The position numbers and the translations under genes were made by a program. Under the pieces are notes generated by a model. It saw nothing but the letters and a program-made list of their open reading frames with translations, made no database searches and had not been told where the DNA came from. Of a stretch of DNA of 64,000 nt, positions 8,444 through 17,780 are shown piece after piece; the stretch's first letter is position 1; every line of letters starts with the position of its first letter. Location of the stretch: the NCBI RefSeq assembly GCF_900105125.1, contig NZ_LT629750.1, positions 6,103,001 through 6,167,000 on the forward strand, read 5' to 3'. This DNA comes from Bradyrhizobium canariense (lineage in GTDB: Bacteria > Pseudomonadota > Alphaproteobacteria > Rhizobiales > Xanthobacteraceae).

Positions 8444-10102
8444 CTACCGCGTAAAGAAGTCCGGCGCCCACGCCGCACGGCCGACGTTGGCCGGAGGACG
8501 CAGCAGCAGGCGCGGACCTTGCGGCTGAGCCGGTTGCGGCTGGCGCTGCGCATTCCCAAACCCGAAGAAATTCTGACCCGATTGGGCGGGATGAACCTTC
8601 TTCGGCTTTGGCGGCGCGGTGGGAGCACCGGCCGGAGCGGCAGCCACCGTCCCATCAGGCGTCACGGCTGCAACCGGCGTTTCGCCCTTTGCCTGTTCGC
8701 GTCCGATTTCACGCCGCGGCCAGATAAAATCGTCGGCACGGCCCGCAGGTGGCGCCAGCGGCTCGCCCTTCACCAGCGTTCGCGCGGCGAGCGGATCGAC
8801 CGCGGCCGGCCGCGAGCCAGGACCGCCGAGCAGTTGGTCGGTACCGACCGAAGAGGCCACCAGCGGCAGGATCGGTCCCGCCAGCGGACGCGGCGCCGGT
8901 TGACCGGGCTGCGCGTTGGCATCGGGTGTCGCTGGCTCCGTTGGCAGCGTGATCGGCGCGGAACGCGCCGCCAGCAGCCGCGTGACCTCGCGTTCGACAT
9001 AATGCGCAAGCTTGCGCGCGCCGGCCTGGGTGAAAAACACGCCGTCGTAGGAGCGTAAGCGCCGGATCTGGCCTTCGAAGTCCGGGCCCTGTTGCAGGTA
9101 ACGGCCGGCCTCGTCGACGAAGCCGTCCCAGACATCGACATAGGTGATGCCGGCCTTGCCGGCGGCATCCCGATAGAGCGCATCCAGGAACAGCATATCC
9201 GATGTGCCCTTCGGGCCGCGTATCGCAGGCAGGCCGACCCACACCACCGGCACGCCCTTGGATTTCAGGACCGCGATCATCTCCTCGATCTTCTTGGTGT
9301 AGAGCTCGACCCAGCGTTCCTCGCGAAACTCATAGATCCCGTTCGGCGAGCGCGTGCTCTTCTCCGGTGCGATCGCCGGCGGCGCATCGCCATTGTCGGC
9401 GTCCTCTGGAGCTAATTCGGTGTCGACCGCTTTATCGTCCGGCTTTGCGGCGCCATCCGGCTTGGTGCCATCAGCGGGTTTGGCCCGGGCGTCTTTCTTG
9501 TCGTTCTTTTTATCGGGCGATTTGCCGTCGGATTTCTCCGCGGCCGGCTCACGCATCGCGACGCGGTCGCTCAGTCCGAGCATGACGACGATGGCGTCGG
9601 GCTTCTCGGTCGCGAGAATGCCCCTGGCCGCCGCAGCCCAGTCGGCCGGATCGCCCTTGGGCTGATATTTGATGAGACCGGAAACCGTCTTGTGTCGGCG
9701 GAGCACGCCGATATCAGGTTGATCGGCGTAAGCGTCCTCGAGACCATAGGCCAGCCAGTCGGCCATGGCATCGCCGAGCACCAGGATGTTGCGTTCCGGC
9801 ACGGTGTCGCGCTTCTCAGGTGGCGGCGCCTTCGAAAAATCCTCGCGGACGACGCGCTTTGGAGCCTGCTGCTGGAACGGCGTGAACAGATCGCCGCCGA
9901 ACCAGCCTCCGCCGCCATTGCCGAAGAAACCGCCACCACCCCGCGGCGGCGGTGGGGGCCGCTGTGGCCCGCCGAAATTGAAAAATTGTGCGGACGCCGG
10001 TCCGACCACGCCGACCAACAGCGCAGTTGCAATGGCCAGCGCGATCAGCGGGCCGCTTTCGGTAAACACCCGGAAAAAGGACTTCGGATTGGCCATGCGC
10101 AT
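8444..10102 (-). CDS. DUF459 SGNH/GDSL-type hydrolase, exported
   Basis: About 552 residues. The signal peptide 'LIALAIATALLVGVVGPASA' is followed by a Gly/Pro-rich stretch. A DUF459 SGNH domain then spans roughly residues 105-375: block I is 'NILVLGDAMADWLAYGLEDAY', where the usual Ser position is Ala ('GDAMA'), and later blocks include 'VVWVGLPAIRG' and 'GVFFTQAGARKLAHYV'. A low-complexity Pro/Ala tail follows. DUF459 proteins are periplasmic and are proposed to act on cell-wall or polysaccharide acyl groups. The start is chosen at the ATG at 10102; another ATG lies two codons in. It sits downstream of a lytic transglycosylase gene on the same strand, consistent with envelope work. Confidence 0.8.
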   Translation of the reverse strand: MRMANPKSFFRVFTESGPLIALAIATALLVGVVGPASAQFFNFGGPQRPPPPPRGGGGFFGNGGGGWFGGDLFTPFQQQAPKRVVREDFSKAPPPEKRDTVPERNILVLGDAMADWLAYGLEDAYADQPDIGVLRRHKTVSGLIKYQPKGDPADWAAAARGILATEKPDAIVVMLGLSDRVAMREPAAEKSDGKSPDKKNDKKDARAKPADGTKPDGAAKPDDKAVDTELAPEDADNGDAPPAIAPEKSTRSPNGIYEFREERWVELYTKKIEEMIAVLKSKGVPVVWVGLPAIRGPKGTSDMLFLDALYRDAAGKAGITYVDVWDGFVDEAGRYLQQGPDFEGQIRRLRSYDGVFFTQAGARKLAHYVEREVTRLLAARSAPITLPTEPATPDANAQPGQPAPRPLAGPILPLVASSVGTDQLLGGPGSRPAAVDPLAARTLVKGEPLAPPAGRADDFIWPRREIGREQAKGETPVAAVTPDGTVAAAPAGAPTAPPKPKKVHPAQSGQNFFGFGNAQRQPQPAQPQGPRLLLRPPANVGRAAWAPDFFTR

Positions 10103-10257
10103 CAATCGGAAATGAAGATCTGGCAGCCGCTATAATAGCGGAATCGGGCTGCAAGCGGGCATATTCTGCAAGCATAAACCGGGCATAGGCTACCGCCGTC
10201 AAGGGTACTGCGCAAATGTCGTATTCAGGGTTACTGAGCGGCCTTCCGGAACCGGAA

Positions 10258-11652
10258 TCAGTGTCCCCTGAGCCGTTCCAACACGTCGGAGGAGGCAAAT
10301 CCATCCGCTGGCGCCCCGATTGAGGCCTGGAAACTGCGCAGGGCATTTCGGGTCTCGCCACCAAACTGGCCGTCCGGGGTGCCGCGATAGAAGCCGCGCT
10401 CGACCAGCAATTGCTGAAGTTCCAGCCGCTCGGCGCGTGACAGTTCCCGTTCCTGCCGTGGCCACGGCTGCACGAACGGCGCGCCGCCGCGCAAACGGTC
10501 GGCAAAATGACCGATCGCCAGCGCATAGGCTTCCGCCGGGTTGTATTTCATGATCACCCGGAAGTTCTGCAGCATCAGGAAGCCCGGGCCTTCGGCGCCT
10601 GCCGGCGCCAGCAGATAGGCCTTCTCGGCCGGGTGCAGGAAGGGCTTGCCGTCGGCGTGCTTGAGGCCGAGATGCTCCCATTGCGCCAGCGTCATCACCT
10701 TGGCGCGGTCCGCCAGCATGTAATTGAAGCCCGGCGGCACCACGACCTCATAGCCCCAGGTTTCACCGGCCTGCCAGCCGTCTTTCTTGAGGTTGTTGGC
10801 GGTGGAGGCGATCAGGTCGGCCGGGTCATCGACCACATCGCGGCGGCCGTCGCCATCGGCATCGACGGCGTAGCGCTTGAAGGCGGTCGGCATGAACTGG
10901 GTGGGGCCGAACGCGCCGGCCCAGGAGCCGTGCATCTGCTCCGGGCGCAGGTCGCCGTGGTGCAGGATCTCCAGCGCCGAGAGGAATTCATCCTTGAAAT
11001 AAGCCTGCCGGCGGCCGATGCAGGCGAGCGTTGCGGTGGATTGCAGTACGCTGCGGTCGCCGATCTGGGTCGAGTAATTTGATTCGATGCCCCAGATCGC
11101 CGCGATCGCATAGCGGTCGACGCCGTAGGCCTTTTCCACCTCGTCGAATTGCGGTTTGTATTTGACGAGGATTTCGCGGCCCTTGGCGAGACGATTGTCG
11201 TTCACCAGAATGTCGAGATAGTCCCAGATCGACTTGCTGAATTCCGGCTGCGAATCCATCAAATCCATGATGTGCAGATCGGGCGTCAGGCCTGCGGTGA
11301 AGCGCTGGAAGCTTTCCTGCGAAATATTGCGGCGCGCGGCATCGGGCCACATCGAGGCGACGCAATTGTCGAAATTCGCGGCAGCCTCGCGGATGGCGCT
11401 GGCGGTCATCAGCGGATGGCCGGACGCGCCGTCCTCGCCGCTCCAGGCCTGAGTTCCGCCATTGCCAGGCGCCGGTTGCGCTGCTGACGGATTGTCCTTG
11501 GAAAACGATCCGGTGAAAATGTTACCGAAGAAGCTTAACGGCCCGCCGCCGCTCGACGACTGCGCGCGCGCCTCGCCGCCGAGCAGCAATGTTGCCGCAA
11601 GGATGACCGCAACCGTTCGCTTGTTCGCCAATGCTCCCGTCCGTCGCATCAT
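10258..11652 (-). CDS. lytic murein transglycosylase (MltB/SLT_2 family) with peptidoglycan-binding domain
   Basis: 464 residues. A signal peptide (residues 11-31) precedes an SLT_2/MltB-type catalytic domain, with the catalytic Glu190 in 'AAIWGIESNYSTQIGD', 'SWAGAFGPTQFMPTAF' and 'AVDADGDGRRDV'. A C-terminal peptidoglycan-binding repeat (about 400-461, 'LQQLLVERGFYRGTPDGQFGGETRNAL') completes it. It cleaves the MurNAc-GlcNAc bond with anhydro-sugar formation in the periplasm. The ATG follows an AGGTGG ribosome site. The DUF459 hydrolase gene lies 155 bases downstream. Confidence 0.92.
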   Translation of the reverse strand: MMRRTGALANKRTVAVILAATLLLGGEARAQSSSGGGPLSFFGNIFTGSFSKDNPSAAQPAPGNGGTQAWSGEDGASGHPLMTASAIREAAANFDNCVASMWPDAARRNISQESFQRFTAGLTPDLHIMDLMDSQPEFSKSIWDYLDILVNDNRLAKGREILVKYKPQFDEVEKAYGVDRYAIAAIWGIESNYSTQIGDRSVLQSTATLACIGRRQAYFKDEFLSALEILHHGDLRPEQMHGSWAGAFGPTQFMPTAFKRYAVDADGDGRRDVVDDPADLIASTANNLKKDGWQAGETWGYEVVVPPGFNYMLADRAKVMTLAQWEHLGLKHADGKPFLHPAEKAYLLAPAGAEGPGFLMLQNFRVIMKYNPAEAYALAIGHFADRLRGGAPFVQPWPRQERELSRAERLELQQLLVERGFYRGTPDGQFGGETRNALRSFQASIGAPADGFASSDVLERLRGH

Positions 11653-11881
11653 GTTCCACCTGCACCGCCGTAGACATCCCGCTTTCAGCAGGCCCTGTCG
11701 CGGTTTCCACTAGCTTAACAAAGGCGAGATTTTGTTGTCAGGATAGGCGCCAAGTTGGCATCACTTTTAACGCTGCGGCAAAGGAAACCACATATCCGCC
11801 TTTGTTCCCAGCCGTAAACCGGGTACCAACGCTGCATTAAACCCCTTCTCTGCATGCTTTTTTAGGGCACCACGATATCCC

Positions 11882-12763
11882 ATGAAAATTCGCAAAGCTG
11901 TCTTTCCGGTCGCCGGCCTGGGCACCCGCGTTCTGCCCGCCACCAAGGCGATGCCCAAGGAAATGCTGACCATCGTCGATAAACCGCTGATCCAATATGT
12001 GGTCGATGAAGCCAAAGAGGCCGGCATCGAGCATTTCATCTTCGTCACCGGCCGCAACAAGGGCGTGATCGAGGATCATTTCGACCGGATGTTTGAGCTC
12101 GACGCCACGCTCGTGGCGCGCGGCAAGAAGGCCGAGATGGAGATTCTGGCACGCGACCAGCCCGAGGCGGGCGCCATGAGTTTCACGCGGCAGCAGGCGC
12201 CGCACGGGCTCGGCCACGCCGTGTGGTGCGCCCGCGACATCGTCGGCAACGAGCCGTTCGCCGTCGTGCTGCCGGACGAACTGGTGCTGAACACGCCGGG
12301 CTGTCTCAAGCAGATGATCGAGGCCGCGGCCAATCTCGGCGATAAATCCAACCTGATCGCGGTCGAGGAAGTGCCCGAACATCTCACGCATCAATACGGC
12401 ATCTGCGGGGTCGGCAAACGCCACGCGCACCGCAAGCTGTTCGAAGTCAATGGCATGGTGGAGAAGCCGCCAAAGGGCACCGCGCCGTCGAACCTGTCGA
12501 TCACCGGGCGTTACATCCTGCAGCCGGAAATATTCAAGATCCTGGAAACGCAGGAGCGCGGCGCCGGTGGCGAGATTCAGCTCACCGATGCGATGATCGG
12601 GCTGGCAAAAACCCAGAGCTTCTATGGCGTCGAGTTCGAGGGCGAGCGGCATGATTGCGGCTCCAAGGCCGGCTTTCTCCGCGCCAACATCGCCTTCGGC
12701 ATGGCCCGCGACGATCTGCGCGACGGCCTGCGCGCGGAAATGAAGAAATACCTGAAGAAGTAA
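11882..12763 (+). CDS. galU: UTP--glucose-1-phosphate uridylyltransferase
   Basis: A 293-residue nucleotidyltransferase making UDP-glucose from UTP and glucose-1-phosphate, the precursor for exopolysaccharide, LPS and periplasmic glucans. It carries the signature 'PVAGLGTRVLPATKAMPKEML' near the N terminus, 'QAPHGLGHAVWCA', 'VVLPDELV', and 'GRYILQPEIFKIL'. Length is normal for GalU. It is transcribed divergently from the lytic transglycosylase gene over about 230 bases. Confidence 0.95.
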   Translation: MKIRKAVFPVAGLGTRVLPATKAMPKEMLTIVDKPLIQYVVDEAKEAGIEHFIFVTGRNKGVIEDHFDRMFELDATLVARGKKAEMEILARDQPEAGAMSFTRQQAPHGLGHAVWCARDIVGNEPFAVVLPDELVLNTPGCLKQMIEAAANLGDKSNLIAVEEVPEHLTHQYGICGVGKRHAHRKLFEVNGMVEKPPKGTAPSNLSITGRYILQPEIFKILETQERGAGGEIQLTDAMIGLAKTQSFYGVEFEGERHDCGSKAGFLRANIAFGMARDDLRDGLRAEMKKYLKK

Positions 12764-12771
12764 AGTAACTC

Positions 12772-14268
12772 CTAGGCCACCAGCGAAAGCTTCGGGATGC
12801 TGGCCAGTACGGATTGGTTACGGCCATTGGCCTTGGCCGCGTAAAGCGCTTTATCGGCAGCCCCCACTAGCTCGGACCAGTCGATCGTTGCGCCAGGCGT
12901 CAGACTGGCGATGCCGATGCTGACGGTGTTGATTTCCGACTCGTCGGACCATTGCTGGACTTTCAGCCGGATCTTTTCGGCGACCACCAGTGCTTCCGGG
13001 GATGATAGCCCCGGCAACAACACGGCGAATTCCTCGCCGCCATATCGCGCGGCGCAATCGCCGGCGCGACGAACCGAATCCGAGATGCAGATGGCAATCC
13101 CGATCAGCACCTGGTCGCCGGCCTGATGTCCGAACGTGTCGTTGTAGGCCTTGAAATGGTCGGCGTCGATCATCAGGAGCGCGAGCGGCGTTTGCTGGCG
13201 GGTCGCACGCCGCCACTCGTCATCCATCGTGGCGTCGAACTTGCGCCGGTTCTTCAGGCCCGTCAGCGCATCGGTTGTCGCGAGTTCCTCGAGCTTGTCC
13301 TCCGCCTGCGCGCGGCGGCTGATTTCGCGCGCGAGGAACAGGGTCACGGCGAGCATGAACAGGACCAGCGCCATCATGATCGCGCCGATCCGGATCGCCT
13401 CCTTGCGCCAGAGGTTGAGAATGCTGCTCCATGGCTTGCCAACCAGAACGACGAGCGGCTTGGTGCCGTCGCGCCAGACATAGAGCCGCGACATCCCGTC
13501 GATCACACTCTGGCCTGAATACCATCCGCTCGGTTCGGACAGCGCTCGTTTCACGCCGGCAACATCTCCGATGTTTTTGCCGATGACATCGAGGTCGAAC
13601 GGCACCCGCATGATAACGGTGCCGTCGCGGCGAACCACGGTGATGGTGTCTGCCAGGCCAAGGTTGAGACGGCCGAACATCTCGTGAAAATAACTGAAGC
13701 GTATCGAGCCCGCGACCACGCCGAGAAAGCGCCCGTCGGCTCCGGTGATGCGCCGGCTCAGCACGATGGCATAAGAGCCGCGATGCAGCATCGGTCGGCT
13801 GATGAACAGCCCGGTATCGGGTCGGTCGCGATGCACCTTGAAGAATTCTTCGTCGGCGCGGTTTTCGGGAACAGGATCCAGCGTCGAAGCGTCGACGGTC
13901 AGTTGTCCGTCGGCGTCGAACACCTGGATCGCGCCAAAATGTTTTGCAGTCGCCGCGTGGTCGAACAGGATCAGGTGCCGGATCGGCTTGCTGAGGTCCT
14001 TGACCTCCGGCATCACCATGCTGCTCGCGACCGCGCGTAGCGACAGGTCATAAAGCTCGACGTTGCGGCCGATGTCGGCGTCGATGCCGGATGCGAGGTT
14101 CTCAAGCGTCTGGCGGGCCAATGCCTCCTCGCCGCGACGCATGTCGAGCAGGACGCTGGCGCAAATCGCGGAGAAGCCGATGATGGTGACCACGGAGGAC
14201 GCGATCAGCAACTTGGCTGATAGCCGCCAAGGCCGGCTGGCCTCGTTCCTGCGCCGTCCGAATCTCAT
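12772..14268 (-). CDS. membrane-bound diguanylate cyclase (dCache-like sensor + GGDEF)
   Basis: 498 residues. TM1 (about 22-45), a periplasmic sensor region of about 250 residues (PDC/dCache-like, 'SRPMLHRGSYAIVLSRRITG'), TM2 (about 292-313), then a GGDEF domain from about 335. The active loop is an intact GGEEF, preceded five residues earlier by RAGD, which fits an RxxD inhibitory site, so feedback by c-di-GMP is expected. It makes c-di-GMP from two GTP in response to an external cue. It faces the end of galU with a nine-base gap. Confidence 0.9.
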   Translation of the reverse strand: MRFGRRRNEASRPWRLSAKLLIASSVVTIIGFSAICASVLLDMRRGEEALARQTLENLASGIDADIGRNVELYDLSLRAVASSMVMPEVKDLSKPIRHLILFDHAATAKHFGAIQVFDADGQLTVDASTLDPVPENRADEEFFKVHRDRPDTGLFISRPMLHRGSYAIVLSRRITGADGRFLGVVAGSIRFSYFHEMFGRLNLGLADTITVVRRDGTVIMRVPFDLDVIGKNIGDVAGVKRALSEPSGWYSGQSVIDGMSRLYVWRDGTKPLVVLVGKPWSSILNLWRKEAIRIGAIMMALVLFMLAVTLFLAREISRRAQAEDKLEELATTDALTGLKNRRKFDATMDDEWRRATRQQTPLALLMIDADHFKAYNDTFGHQAGDQVLIGIAICISDSVRRAGDCAARYGGEEFAVLLPGLSSPEALVVAEKIRLKVQQWSDESEINTVSIGIASLTPGATIDWSELVGAADKALYAAKANGRNQSVLASIPKLSLVA

Positions 14269-14422
14269 TATTCGCTCCCGATCCCGCCAGATACGTCCGG
14301 AATCGTTGCGACCGGCTTAAGTGACGACAACGATGCGGTAATAAGTTAACGATGGGTTGCCGGGACGGGGTGCATACTGCTCAAACCGCGCGACATTTTT
14401 CGAATGCCTTTTACAACCAGGA

Positions 14423-14677
14423 ATGCAAGTGAACGACTACGACGCGCTGCGCGATTATCTGAAAAAGCAGACCCTGGCCGAATTCGTCCTGAGCTTCGAC
14501 CAGATCGAGGAACTCATCGATGCCGTGCTGCCGCGCGCCGCGCAGCGGGCATCATGGTGGGAAACGCTGCGCAGCCCCCAGGAAAAGATGCCACAGCGCG
14601 AGGCCTGCCTTGCCGGCGGCTACATCGCCACGCGGCTTGCGGACGGCAAGGGCGTGCGGTTCAAGCGGATGAAGTGA
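14423..14677 (+). CDS. small conserved protein (DUF7662-like)
   Basis: 84 residues beginning 'MQVNDYDALRDYLKKQT'. The pattern 'DYL..Q....F.L.F.QIE.LI...LP..A....WW' matches a small conserved family that I recall as DUF7662, of unknown function. The ATG at 14423 was chosen because the family starts with this helix; the open frame upstream lacks similarity. It lies between two c-di-GMP signalling genes on the opposite strand. Confidence 0.65.
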   Translation: MQVNDYDALRDYLKKQTLAEFVLSFDQIEELIDAVLPRAAQRASWWETLRSPQEKMPQREACLAGGYIATRLADGKGVRFKRMK

Positions 14678-14686
14678 GGCACCTTC

Positions 14687-14777
14687 GTCATACGCGGGCT
14701 TGACCCGCGTATCCATCAATCTTCGCTAAATGCATCTTTCGAAACGGATGGATTGCCGGGTCAGGCCCGGCAATGAC
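14687..14777. repeat. palindromic intergenic repeat
   Basis: Two inverted pairs, 'ACGCGGGCTTGACCCGCGT' and 'TTGCCGGGTCAGGCCCGGCAATGAC', form a REP-like unit between convergent genes. Confidence 0.65.
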
Positions 14778-14784
14778 GAGCGTA

Positions 14785-17661
14785 CTAGCTCGCCGCCTCG
14801 AGCCGTTCTTCGGTCAATAGCCGCATCGCGGCGTCGGCATCCATCGGCTCGCCGAAGGCAAAGCCTTGCGCGTATTCGCAGCCGAGCTGATAGAGCTCGA
14901 CCGCGTCGGAATCGGTCTCCGCGCCTTCGGCCACCACGTCCATTCCGAGATCATGCGCCAGCGCGATGATCGATTTCAGGATCACGGGGCGCGTGCCGCG
15001 GCTGGTGGTGCGCACGAACGACTGGTCGATCTTGATGGTGTCGAACGGAAAGCGCTGCAGATAGGCCAGCGACGAATGGCCGGTGCCGAAATCATCCAGC
15101 GACAGCCCGGTGCCGAGTTCGCGAATCCGCGTCAGCATCTGGGCTGCGTGTTCCGGGTTTTCCATGACCAGCGATTCGGTCAGCTCGAGCTTCAGCGTGC
15201 CGCGCGCCACCGAGGAGCGCGACAGCACGGTGCGGATATCGTGGATCAGATCGTGCCGCAGCAATTGCCGCGACGAGACGTTGACGCTGGCGAAGATCGG
15301 GTCGCGCGAGCGCATCGCGCGCTGCCAGATCGCGAGTTGCTTGGCCGTCTGGTCCATCACGAACATGCCGAGATCGACGATCAGGCCGATCTCCTCGGCG
15401 ATCGAGATGAATTCCGACGGCGACATCCGTCCCAGTTTTGGATGATCCCAGCGCGCCAGGGCTTCGAAGCCGGCGATCGAACGATCTTCCAGCCGCACGA
15501 TCGGCTGGTACAGGATAGTGATTTCCTCACGCTCGATGGCGCGTCGCAATTCGGATTCCAGCGTCAGCCGGTCGGTCTTGCGCGCGCGCATCGCGGGTTT
15601 GTAGACATCGATACGGTCGCCGCCGATGCGCTTGGAATGATACATCGCAAGCTCGGCGTCCTTGATGATCTCGTCGGACAGCTGGGTCTGCGGATCGCTC
15701 AGCGCAAGGCCAATGGAAGCGGTTAGAAAAATCTCGCGATCATTGAATGCGATCGGCGCACGGATGGTCTTGCGGATGGTCTCGGCGAAGGCGGTGATAC
15801 GCGCCGGGTCCTGTTCCGACAGCAGGATCAGGCCGAACTGGTCACCGGCCAGCCGTGCCAGGGTGTCCTGCGGTTTCAGGATGCGGGTCAGCCGGCGGGC
15901 CAGCGTCAGCAGAATGGAATCGCCGACCGCGATGCCGACGGAATCGTTGACCTGCTTGAAGCGGTCGAGGTCGATCACCATCAGCGTCGGCCGCAGGCTC
16001 GGCATGGTCTTGGACAAATTGGCGACCGCGCCGAGGCGATCGATGAACAACTGACGGTTTGGCAGGCCGGTGAGGTTGTCATGCACGGAGTCGTGCAGCA
16101 GGCGTTCTTCGGCGTTCTTGATCTCGGTCACATCGGTGAGCGTGCCGACCACGCGCGACACCTCGCCATCGGAACCGACCACCGGTCGTGCCTTCAACGC
16201 GAACCACATGAAATGTCCGTCGGGCGTGCGCAGCCGGAAGTCCTGCACCAGCCGGCCGCGGCGCTGGTCGAGCACGCTGTCCAGCGCGGCGCGAAAACGA
16301 TCCTGATCGAGCGGATGCAGCACCTCGAGCCATTTCGCGGCGGGGCCCTCCAGCGTGCCGCGTTTCAGGCCCAGCAGGCTTTCGGTCTCGGGGCTGGTGA
16401 AGACCTTGTCGGCCGAGACGTCCCAGTCCCAGATCAGGTCGCCGGAGCCGGTCAGCGCCAGCGCTCGGCGTTCGACGTCGGAGACCACGCCGGTGGTGGC
16501 GCCGCCGCCGGCAAAAGCGTGCTGCATCACCGTAAATCCGATCAGCATCACGATCAGGACCAGGCCGCCGAGCAATGCGGGGCCGACGATGTCGTTGGTC
16601 ACGCTGCCGGCGACCGCCATGCCGGCCGCGACCACCCAGACCACCAGCAGGAACCAGGTCGGGATCAACAGCACGGCGCGGTCGAAGCCATGGGTCGACA
16701 GATAGACGATCAGCGCGAAGCCCGCGAACGCGATCAGCACCAGCGACATCCGAGCGATGCCCGAGGCGACCGCCGGATCGAACAGCGCCAGCGCCACCAG
16801 CGAACCGAGAAAGAAAAGCCAGCCGACGGTGATGTGGGAATAGCGCACGTGCCAGCGGCTGAGATTGAGATAGGCGAATAAAAACACCAATAGCGTCGCA
16901 GCCAGCATCGCTTCGCCCGCCGCGCGCCACACCCGCTCGGCGTTGTTCGACATGTCGAGCACCTTGCCCCAGAAGCCGAAATCGACGCCGATATAGACCA
17001 GCACCGCCCATGCCAGCGCCGCGGCAGCGGGAAACATGATGCTGCCCTTGACCACGAACAGGATGGTCAGCACCAGCGCCAGCAAACCGGAAATGCCGAT
17101 CACGATGCCCTGGTACAGCGTGAACGAGTTGACCTTGTCCTTGTAGGCGTCGGGTTCCCACAGATAGAGCTGCGGCAATTTATCGGTTCGCAATTCCGCG
17201 ACAAAGGTGATCACGGCGCCAGGGTCGAGCGTAATGCGGAAGACGTCCGCGGTCGGACTTTCCTGGCGTTCAGGACGGTCGCCGGTCGACGGTGTAATGG
17301 TTGCGATGCGCGACAATCCGAGATCGGGCCATATCAGTCCCGACGACACGATGCGGTAGTGAGGGGCGACGATCAGGCGATCGAGCTGGTCGTCGGTGTT
17401 GTTGGCGAGCGCGAACACCACCCAGTTCTGTCCGCCTTCGCGGGCACGAACTTCGATGCGGCGAACGATGCCATCGGTGCCGGGCGCCGTCGAAACTTGA
17501 ATGCGGTCACTGTCGCTGTGCTGATGCTCGAGCACGCCGGTGAGGTCGATCGCGGGCGCGTCACTGCGGACGCTGACGGCGTCGAGGGCGCGCGCCGGCG
17601 TCGTGGCGGCAAACGTCATGAGGCCCAGCGCGAGCAGCGCAAGGCACCTGATCAGACGCAA
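14785..17661 (-). CDS. membrane GGDEF-EAL protein with 7TMR-type sensor and PAS domain
   Basis: 958 residues. A signal peptide (1-25) and an extracytoplasmic beta-rich region (about 26-175) precede seven hydrophobic segments (about 185-385), the layout of 7TMR-DISM sensors. A PAS domain (about 405-515), a GGDEF domain (about 520-690) and an EAL domain (about 700-950) follow. The GGDEF motif is AGDQF ('ARLAGDQFGLIL'), which is degenerate, so cyclase activity is doubtful. The EAL side keeps 'GFEALARWDHP', 'ELTESLVM' and 'LDDFGTGHSSL', as expected of an active c-di-GMP phosphodiesterase. The predicted role is c-di-GMP breakdown. Confidence 0.9.
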   Translation of the reverse strand: MRLIRCLALLALGLMTFAATTPARALDAVSVRSDAPAIDLTGVLEHQHSDSDRIQVSTAPGTDGIVRRIEVRAREGGQNWVVFALANNTDDQLDRLIVAPHYRIVSSGLIWPDLGLSRIATITPSTGDRPERQESPTADVFRITLDPGAVITFVAELRTDKLPQLYLWEPDAYKDKVNSFTLYQGIVIGISGLLALVLTILFVVKGSIMFPAAAALAWAVLVYIGVDFGFWGKVLDMSNNAERVWRAAGEAMLAATLLVFLFAYLNLSRWHVRYSHITVGWLFFLGSLVALALFDPAVASGIARMSLVLIAFAGFALIVYLSTHGFDRAVLLIPTWFLLVVWVVAAGMAVAGSVTNDIVGPALLGGLVLIVMLIGFTVMQHAFAGGGATTGVVSDVERRALALTGSGDLIWDWDVSADKVFTSPETESLLGLKRGTLEGPAAKWLEVLHPLDQDRFRAALDSVLDQRRGRLVQDFRLRTPDGHFMWFALKARPVVGSDGEVSRVVGTLTDVTEIKNAEERLLHDSVHDNLTGLPNRQLFIDRLGAVANLSKTMPSLRPTLMVIDLDRFKQVNDSVGIAVGDSILLTLARRLTRILKPQDTLARLAGDQFGLILLSEQDPARITAFAETIRKTIRAPIAFNDREIFLTASIGLALSDPQTQLSDEIIKDAELAMYHSKRIGGDRIDVYKPAMRARKTDRLTLESELRRAIEREEITILYQPIVRLEDRSIAGFEALARWDHPKLGRMSPSEFISIAEEIGLIVDLGMFVMDQTAKQLAIWQRAMRSRDPIFASVNVSSRQLLRHDLIHDIRTVLSRSSVARGTLKLELTESLVMENPEHAAQMLTRIRELGTGLSLDDFGTGHSSLAYLQRFPFDTIKIDQSFVRTTSRGTRPVILKSIIALAHDLGMDVVAEGAETDSDAVELYQLGCEYAQGFAFGEPMDADAAMRLLTEERLEAAS

Positions 17662-17780
17662 ATCAGTTCTCCGCTATCAACAGCCGCTATGGGCGAGGTG
17701 AGTTGCCCAATGTTGCGGCGATAAATGACATGAAAGCGAAGGAAATCAAAGGGTTTCCAGTAACGATGCGTTCACGAGTC

